Assembly: GCA_027924645.1 (NCBI GenBank)
Contig: BSBN01001965.1
Coordinates: 16,792,001-16,856,000, forward strand
Direction of reading: 5' to 3'
DNA from: Cunninghamia lanceolata
Taxonomy: Eukaryota; Streptophyta; Pinopsida; Cupressales; Cupressaceae
DNA length: 64,000 nucleotides
The position numbers were made by a program, and so were the translations under genes. The notes under the pieces were generated by a model. That model was not told the DNA's origin, did no database searches, and saw only the letters and a program-made list of their open reading frames with translations. Below are positions 57,269 to 64,000 of the stretch, piece after piece. The stretch's first letter is position 1. Each line of letters opens with the position of its first letter.

Positions 57269-58499
57269 ATGTATATGCCTAAAAATGACACGACTCGATC
57301 TAAATAAATATTTTTAATATTTATTTCATTCTAATTCTTCTATCAATAAATATGTAAACAAATTTATTTATTTGATTCATATTCTTCTAAGCAATTAAAT
57401 ATCAGAATATTTAATTACCTTTTCTAAAGTCAAAATTAAATAAAATCCTTTATTTAATTTAATTCTTCCAAACAGTTAAATAATTTTTAATTATTTAATT
57501 AAGTCATTCTTCTTCTCAATTTAAATAAATCAATCAAATTTATTTAAATCCTCTCAGTCTTTAAAAATAAAATATAATCAAACATTTTATTTATTCTTCC
57601 ACACCATGCACAACAATTAAATAAATTTATTTAGGGCAGGGGCCCTGGCTCGATTGGCTAAGTAATTCTGTTACGGTAAAGATAGTCACGAGGTCCAGTC
57701 TTCCCCCATCCCTATGGTACTAGAGGGTGTGTCATGCCAACGTCACTAGTCACGTGAAAAAGTTTACCAGGCACAAAAAAAATTATTTATTTAATTTACT
57801 TTCTTATCTTCTAAATTCCTAGGAATCTTCCAAATCTTCTAAAAATAATTCTTGCTCTCCATGCACACAAAGTTAAATAATTTATTATTTAATTCCTCTC
57901 AAAAACATGCAAAAGAAAACCATGAGTCAACTAATTGATTCCAAAACTCCTAAAATAATAAAAAGCTTTCTATTTTATGACAACATATCTTATCTTCAAT
58001 AAATAGAAAAATAGATGACTCAAAATAGCTTTTGTGTGACACGTCTTCTTTCTCTACACACACATTCTCTCATTCTTCCTCAACTGTTGATCTTCTTATT
58101 CTTTCTCAACCGTTGATCTCTTCTCTCATAAGTCTATAAATTGAACCTTCTTCTTCCATTTCATCATCCAAGCTTTTAGTATTGTTGCTCTACAGAAATT
58201 CCATTCGCTTGCAATCAACTTGTTACTATATCACCGTTACCTTTGTTGTGAAGCTCATCTTTATTGCAATCAACTATCATGGCCATTCTCACTTGACATC
58301 TTGGAATAGCAAGGAGGTGCACCTTCCGAGGGCATATTCGAACACAAGATCATTTGTGATAGGCCACTAATGGAAGCCATGAGGTAAAGAGGTTTGTTGA
58401 GGTAGTGTTCATCATTTTAGATCTTCTTTATTTCTATATTTGATTGTGTTATGGGTATTATTGATGTCTTTTGATATTCACACATAATTTACCTTAACA
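57269..58499 (+). repeat. R4 3' LTR (contains the SINE-like insertion)
   Basis: TGTATATGCC...CCTTAACA; 1231 bp including 149 bp of insertion and a short target repeat, otherwise collinear with 19953-21025. TATA-like TCTATAAA at 58133-58140. AT palindromes fill the first 600 bases. Confidence 0.88.
57634..57782 (+). mobile_element. SINE-like insertion
   Basis: 149 bp, GC-richer than its surroundings, absent from the sister LTR at 19953-21025. It begins GGGCAGGGGCCCTGG. TGGCTCGATTGGCTAAG (57647-57663) resembles a tRNA-type A box and GAGGTCCAGTCTTCC (57690-57704) a weak B box, at a spacing usual for plant SINEs. It ends in an A-run (57775-57782) and is flanked by TTATTTA at 57627-57633 and 57783-57789. 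The polymerase III boxes are imperfect, and the family is not recognised. Confidence 0.6.
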
Positions 58500-58830
58500 C
58501 TAACAGTGAGCCATTTTCCTCCTCTCTTCTATCTTTCTTTCTTAGTGGACAATGAGTCCACCTATAGTGGGCATTTCTGTGGGTAGTGAGCCTTATGTAA
58601 TCTAGTATAGTTATCATAATATATTGTGAGCTAACACTCACCATGGTTTTTCCCTTTTGAGTTTTCCACGTAAAAGTCTTGGTTTCTATGTGTTATGTCT
58701 TTATGGTTTTTGTTCTTATGTTTATTCTACTTTCATGTTATTAAATTTGGTAATTGGATTAAAGAACATGTGAAGAAGTGGTTTTGTAGAATATTGATTC
58801 ACCCCCTCTCATTATTCCTTGTGTTCAACA
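58500..58830 (+). repeat. R3 3' LTR, second part (R/U5)
   Basis: It contains AGTGAGCC-type repeats (58506-58592), CCATGGTTTTTCCCTTTTGA and TTTTCCACGTAAAAGTCTTG (58640-58682), and ends ACCCCCTCTC...GTTCAACA. Motif order equals the R1 LTR (6105-6480, minus), so it completes the LTR started at 18735. Confidence 0.7.
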
Positions 58831-60730
58831 GATATAGTGTGTCATGATAGTCAAACATTTCTGACAGTGAACAAGGTTAATGGCAGAGAAGTTAGTGGCA
58901 GTCCTTCTTTTACATTTGTAGTATGATGTGGATCTTACAAATGTTAATATTCAGTTGTTTGGAGTGTTATGTGCAATGATAGTGCTTGTTTAGTGTATTG
59001 CATTTAAAAATGGGACATTGTATTTCATAGCTAGAGGTGAATAGTCTTTATTGTTGATTCATGATAGTGCTTATTACTTCTTCCATGACAATGCTATTTA
59101 CTGATGGCAGTGCATGTTTCTTCTATGAGAGCCATATGTTCATGTTCTTAATGACAGACCTGAGGATAATGTAAGTGATATAAGGATAAAATTTAATATG
59201 CAGGATGCTCATAGTCTTGATTTGGGACTATTGGTTCATGCTTTCCATGATTGGTCTTCATGATATTGTGATTATATTTTTTAATAGTGAACCTCTGACA
59301 ATGAATTTATGATAGTATTGATATCTATGGTGAGTGATATGTTTAATGATAGTGCGTTGTCAGTGTGTCTTTGATAGTAGTGTAAAGACAGAGGGATGTC
59401 TAACATGAGACATATGACATGTGATATTACTCTAGTGTAGGTGCTGTGTTCTTCAAATATTGTTCAGTATGATAGTGACACTATTTTTCTATTGCAATAA
59501 TAGTACTACTGGGAAAGACATTTGACAAAGGTATTCCTATCATGCAGGGGAAGTTTATTGATATTTACCATTGGTGACAATGTTATTTCAGTGAGTTTGT
59601 GGTATAGCTAAATAGTTAGGGGGAGCCTCTTGGAAAACTAAGTTGGCCATCTTTTTCCATTGATGTCAAAGGGGTAGAATGAAGTGGAGTGAATGTTGTG
59701 TTGCCATCAATGCCAAAGGGGGAGATTGTTGGCATGATTGGTATATTGTGTGTATTGGCATTGATGTCAACATATCTTGTTCATTAGGAGAACCCTCACA
59801 TTAATGCTCAAAATGTTCAATGGATAAAAAATGTTAATGTTGATGTCGACATATGGTTATTGTTGTCATGCTACTTGATGCAAAGTTGGATGTCAAGAGA
59901 TTTGTGTGTAAAGCCCTTGGTTCATTAGAATTATTCGGAGATCTCAACTTATGTTAGAGTATTATCAAAGATTGTCCAAGGTACGAGTTACAGTGGTGTT
60001 ATGCATGGTACTATGATGAAAATCATGGTATGGAAACAATGGTACTTTGATGAAAGTCATGGTATGGCAAAAAGAGGGGTAGGGTCTTTGATGCAGTGTT
60101 AATGGCAGGTTGTTGATGTCCATGATATTCTTGTTTGTCAAGTTTTTCCTTATTGCCTCTACACATTATTAGGAGTTCAAAGCAAGGTCTCATCCCTTGA
60201 ACTCACTTTAGGGTTTTTCTGGTTGGTCTTTTAATGTTAAATGACTCCTTTCTAAAGCTTTACATTTCATCTATCTCTACTCATGGTATATGGTGTCTTA
60301 AAGTCAGTTTTACTTGATTGAAATCATTAGGGTTTTATCTCTAATACATACCTTGTTATAGGAGCTTAAAATGTCTTTGAAACCCTAAGTTATAATTTGT
60401 TTAAAACCCTATAATTTCCTATGTCTTAGCTTATTTTGTATGTCTTATTCCTTTCTTCGCTGGTCTATATCAAAGTTGGGGTTTAAACTTTATCTGAATT
60501 CATGTTCTTTTCTAAGTTTTGTGACCCAAGAAACCCTAAAAACCCTAATGTCCTAACTCTATCCTAAAACCTAAAGTAAAACCTTTTGTAACCATCATAA
60601 GACTAAGTTACTTTATGTTTTAATTGATCAGTGATCAGAAAATGAAGGTGAAGGTTCACTTAAGTCCTAAAGTGAAGGGTTTGTGTTCATCATTTGATTG
60701 ACCCCCTCTCCTAGGGTGACCGGCCCACAA
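58831..60730 (+). mobile_element. R7: 3' tail and LTR of another Sirevirus-like element
   Basis: 58831-59726 is an internal tail with repeated TGATAGTG strings and no ORF. Polypurine tracts at 59658-59680 and 59710-59726 precede an LTR starting TGTTGGCATGATTGG at 59727. The LTR shares CATTGATGTCAACATA with R5. Its 3' end is unclear; an ATTGACCCCCTCTC string near 60697-60712, the usual LTR terminus context, suggests about 60730. R3 appears to have inserted into R7 (right flank GATAT). Confidence 0.55.
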
Positions 60731-62024
60731 GGGTGTTGTTCCTACTGATGGGTGACAAACCTACATTGATGGCCTCTATTTAATCCCTTGTTCCTATGAA
60801 ACAACCAATCAACACTTTGATTTTAAAATATTTTCAAATATTAACCGTTCAGTGAATGGAATGGAACTTGACGTTTGTTTTTCTATATTGTAGTTTTGAG
60901 AAGTTTGTTAACTATTTTAGGTAACTATTTTTTGTAATGGTAGAGAGTGTTTAATTCTTTTCCTCTATGAGATCTCGAAGGTTCTTTTGGGAGGCTGGCT
61001 AGTGGGTTTATGAGAAGATACATGGGGTAATCAAGATTTTGTCTGTCAGAGCATAAATAAGGGGTCTGCAAATAGAAAGAAAATAGAGATTTTAGTTTGT
61101 AGTAAGAGTATGCATAAAATGAATAATAGGGCATTGTAGTAATGTGTTATTTGATGAGAAGTGAGTGTGATGTTGATGTTCTCAACATTATCTTTACAAA
61201 GATGGTTGATTGTTCTTATTGATGCAAACTAGATTATTTTAGAGTCATATTTTGCATATTTGTTTATCACAGTTTAAGGAGGTTGGCATTTTTTGTTTGT
61301 GATGAAGTGTTTGGTAGATTAGATGGTATAGGATGTTGATACATTGATTTTTATCTTGTAGAGAGGCTTTTGTATTTGTATTGGTGCAAATCAGATTGTC
61401 TTGGAATCATTACTTGCACAGATTCTTTGTCACTTTGGTAAGGAGTTTTGGTGTTTTATGTGTTTGAGGTTGGTGCCTCATTGAGATTGGTGTCTTAAGG
61501 TGATATTGTTTTGATCAGGTGTGCATTGTACCTGAGAGATTGAAGTTATGAAAAATAGTGCTTAGGTGTCTTTTGTACCTTGGAGTTGGGTCTTCTAAAA
61601 CAATTGTACTTTTTTTTTTTAGAATGGATTTGAGCAGTAGACTCAAGCAACTCTCAGTGGTTTTTTCCCTCATAAGGTTTCCACATAAATCTGGTGCCAT
61701 GTGTGCATATTTGGCTTAATGGTTTCATTATCTTATTTGATTTGATATGTTTAAATTTATTGAACAAATCTTGGAATTGAACCACACTGACTCAACCCCC
61801 TCTTAGTGTAATAGTGCTCTTCTCACGTGGGCCATCTGTGCTAATTATGATTGGTTTGTTGATTGATGATTTTCACATAAGATGTGAATTTTTAGCATTA
61901 TGCTTAGCATGTGTATTATTTGGTGAATTTAGTAAGATCAAAAGATAGGGACCATCCAAATGGGTTGGATGGGTGCATCTTATGTACTTGAGTACTAGAT
62001 ACTTTCTTTGTATTCCAGACAGAC
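60731..62024 (+). other. Old copia-LTR-like fragment and unassigned sequence
   Basis: At 61660-61830 there is a decayed R/U5 end: GGTTTTTTCCCTCATAAGGT, TTTCCACATAAATCTGGTG, then ACTCAACCCCCTCTTAGTG. The rest (60731-61640 and 61831-62024) has no ORF or repeat I can assign. Confidence 0.45.
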
Positions 62025-63308
62025 TGTTAGATCTAGGGCACACAACTGAGAGGGGGGGTGAATCAGTTGTACAAAAACCTTACTTCTATTTAAAACACTT
62101 GATTCTTCTTGGTTAGTTAGCAGCATATCAATTAATCATTCATCAAAGCAAAAAGCATAAACACCAAAGCAGATAAACATCAACACATTAGACACCAAGA
62201 TTTTTGACGTGGAAAACCCGGTTAAGGGAAAAACCACGGGGTGATTAACCCAAGGATTATTCTCTATTAGAAGAATAAGAAAAATGTATGGCACATGCCA
62301 GTCAGGGCTCACTGCCCGAGCACACTACTCACAAAGAGGCACACTACCTACAAAGAGACACACTGTCTACAAGATAATAAGAATCACAACCTTGAACTAG
62401 AGAATGAAATCTTCACCATGTCTGGATCAGTTCCATTTAAGCCCGAAACACTTCTGCTCTGCCTTTTGCTCTTTTGCTATGCCACACTCATCTGTTCCAC
62501 ATCCACACAATGAAACGAACTCACAATCCTTTATTTATACAAGACATCGACTTAGAAACAATCATCTAAGTTGGCAATCAACCATAAAAACATCCGCAAG
62601 ATGAATAACACATCCGGTCGGCCACCACAAGAACATTCACAGGATGAACAACTCATTCGGTCAGCTAGTCAAAATAAGAACTTCATCCAGAAGAACATCT
62701 TCAATTCTGGGCTCTACCATCAATGCAGACCAACAACACAACCTAAATATGATCCAAGAACCTTCACAAGCCTGCCTAAATGACCAGGTACATCCGTACT
62801 TCCTCTATTCACTGGAATCTCTTCTCTTCCTCATCTGGAACTTCAAGAACATAGTCTATCGCCATTGTCATACTACAAGAGGTTCTTCGAGACCTCCAAA
62901 CCACATACCAATCAAGATGACACATCACCAAGACATCCCAAACACTCTGTCCAATCTGTAGAATAGGAAAATGTACTTCCAGATCTCACCGGACCTTTTT
63001 GTAAAAATCTGTCACTCCAGAGCATCTCCTGGAACCGGTTCTACTTGATTGATCACAACTCTTTCACATCTTCATGCGGATCTCTGAAATCCTCTCAAGA
63101 CTCATATCTACAAACTCTTTAATTTGCATCCTCTGAATCTCAACCTATTGAGTACTTTTGCCTTCTTCTCAACACTGTTCTTCACTGTTCCTTATTGAGA
63201 CTAATTTTCTCAATATCCTCAGCACACAGCTCATCCAATCCTTCTTGCCAATGTAATATGAGTATGTTGACATCAATGACAACATTGGCTAACCTCATAC
63301 TTGCAACA
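62025..63308 (-). repeat. R8 3' LTR
   Basis: 1284 bp, minus strand TGTTGCAAG...AGATCTAACA. TATA-like TATAAATAAA at 62530-62539. GGCAGTGAGCC-type repeats at 62300-62370 and the GTGGTTTTTCCCTTAACCGG block at 62215-62245 follow in the transcript direction. Confidence 0.88.
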
Positions 63309-63500
63309 ATCTCCCCCTTTGTCGTTGATGGCAACATATGATGTGAAAAACCATCAAGACAAGAACTTCTCCTTTCTGTCACAGCTCCCCCTATCAACAT
63401 CAACTCTTCACATGTCTTCTCTTCCTTTACTGCTCCCCCTTTGATCATCAATCACTTGTTTTTCACATGTCTTCTCTCCCCCTTTGACATCAATGGCAAA
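63309..63500 (-). other. R8 repeated polypurine tracts
   Basis: On the minus strand: GACAAAGGGGGAGAT (63309-63324) next to the LTR, GATCAAAGGGGGAGCAG (63430-63446) and CATTGATGTCAAAGGGGGAG (63473-63492). Same three-tract order as R5 at 54236-54443. Confidence 0.75.
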
Positions 63501-63631
63501 AAGCTCATACTTGCAATACTAACACATCAGCATCATATCAGCTGCTCCCCCTTAGTAGCAGCTCCCCATAATCAATCTAGATCACAAGATATGACTGTGA
63601 TATCCACCGGACTAATGCACATCAGTGCATC

Positions 63632-64000
63632 CTAGTTCATCTCTGGAGGGGCCATGACCTCTAACTTCTCCCTGAGATATTCAAAAGAGTCCTTGGGAAG
63701 AGGTTTAGTAAAGATATCTAATCTAATCCTTGGAGGATACATACTCCAATCTAACTTCATCCTTGTTCACTTGTTCTCTCAGAAAGTGAAACTTGATAGA
63801 TATGTGCTTGGTCTTCGAATGCAACACTGGATTCTTAGAAATATTTATTGCACTTGAATTATCACAGAAAATTGTGATAGGCTCATCATATTCTACTTTA
63901 ATGTCTTTTAGCATCTGCTTCATCCATAAGATTTGAGTGCAACTACCTGCTGCTGCAATGTATTATGCTTTAGTTGTAGACAGAGATATTGCATCTTGTT
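63632..64000 (-). pseudogene. pol: R8 pol, RNase H C-terminal end
   Basis: The open piece 63923-63723 has MKQMLKDIKVEYDEPITIFC and DNSSAINISKNPVLHSKTKH, the copia RNase H end, nearly identical to R5 at 53818-53990. After VSSKD the frame shifts and continues with FTKPLPKDSFEYLR to a stop at 63632-63634. The remainder of pol lies beyond the window. Confidence 0.85.

Larger units (their letters stand above)
19953..58499 (+). mobile_element. R4: decayed Tat-type Ty3/gypsy element with antisense PMD ORF
   Basis: LTRs are 19953-21025 and 57269-58499. Without the SINE and its target repeat the second is also 1073 bp. A degenerate primer-binding site follows the first LTR (21026-21046) and CATCAAAGAGGGGCAAAA precedes the second. 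Gag-protease (23144-25443) and pol (25740-30044) are collinear with R6 but carry many stops. An antisense ORF with a plant mobile domain lies between pol and the 3' LTR and is split by R5. Without R5 and one target repeat the element would be about 16.5 kb. The LTRs differ visibly, so the insertion is much older than R6. Confidence 0.85.
16846..58830 (+). mobile_element. R3: Sirevirus-like element, 3' part only, split by R4
   Basis: The 5' part of R3 lies left of the window, beyond R1. Visible are the homologue of the R1 unknown ORF (16850-18500), duplicated polypurine tracts (18587-18613, 18721-18734), and a 3' LTR from 18735 to 19952. The LTR continues at 58500-58830 after R4. The second LTR piece has the GGTTTTTCCC...TTTTCCACGTAAAA block and ends ...GTGTTCAACA, matching the R1 LTR layout. 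I did not find a clear target duplication of R4 here (CTGGT against CTAAC), so the join rests on LTR continuity. Confidence 0.7.
62025..64000 (-). mobile_element. R8: copia element of the R5 family, cut by the window end
   Basis: In minus orientation it shows the 3' LTR (62025-63308), repeated polypurine tracts and the end of pol (63632-64000). The LTR start on the minus strand, TGTTGCAAGTATG at 63308, matches R5. The rest lies beyond 64000. The left flank is CAGAC; the other target repeat is not in the window. Confidence 0.85.

Noticed and set aside
57647..57704. tRNA gene
   Set aside because: Only A- and B-box-like strings are present; no cloverleaf or anticodon arm can be drawn, and an A-tail plus flanking repeat favour a SINE.
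62295..62961. Several plus-strand ORFs of 66-105 codons
   Set aside because: They lie within the R8 LTR, which is non-coding, and read against its orientation.

Overview
This window is plant nuclear DNA made almost entirely of long terminal repeat (LTR) retrotransposons inserted into one another. I found no host gene, tRNA, rRNA or CRISPR array. The AT-rich background, several large Ty3/gypsy elements of the Tat type, Sirevirus-like Ty1/copia elements and old decayed copies point to a very large, repeat-rich seed-plant genome. A gymnosperm is my guess, but the sequence does not prove it.

Layout, with my own labels. R1 (1-16845, minus) is a Sirevirus-like element with a gag and a second unknown ORF but no polymerase. 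A solo LTR (3337-4314) sits in that ORF, and its 5' LTR is split by R2 (7084-16497, minus). R2 is a non-autonomous gypsy relative with a gag remnant only. R1 itself lies inside the ORF of R3 (16846-19952 and 58500-58830, plus), a relative of R1. The 3' LTR of R3 is split by R4 (19953-58499, plus), a decayed Tat-type gypsy element. R4 carries an antisense ORF for a plant mobile domain (PMD) protein between pol and its 3' LTR. R5 (33636-55658, plus), a copia element, landed in that antisense ORF. R6 (35088-50095, plus), a young Tat-type gypsy element, landed in the gag of R5. The 3' LTR of R4 also carries a SINE-like insertion (57634-57782). R7 (58831 to about 60.73 kb, plus) is the 3' tail and LTR of another Sirevirus-like element. 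R8 (62025-64000, minus) is a relative of R5 that runs off the window.

The nesting rests on TG...CA LTR ends, primer-binding sites, polypurine tracts, 5-bp target duplications (exact for R5 and R6, 4 of 5 for R2 and the solo LTR, not found for R4), and on reading frames that resume across R5, R6 and the solo LTR. The two LTRs of R6 are 1163 bp each and differ at only two positions I could find by eye, so R6 is recent. R5, then R4, are progressively more diverged.

How the parts work together: R6 has nearly complete gag-protease and pol frames (capsid, protease, reverse transcriptase, a degenerate RNase H, a second archaeal-type RNase H, integrase). R2, R4 and R6 share the primer-binding site, the polypurine tract, hairpin-rich LTRs and a conserved block just after the coding region, so R2 could have been mobilised by proteins of R6-like elements. 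The most novel signal is a roughly 71-nt potentially structured motif, tandemly repeated four times in R6 (47159-47685) and present once in R2 (8773-8843), whose closing stem shows a compensatory base change.
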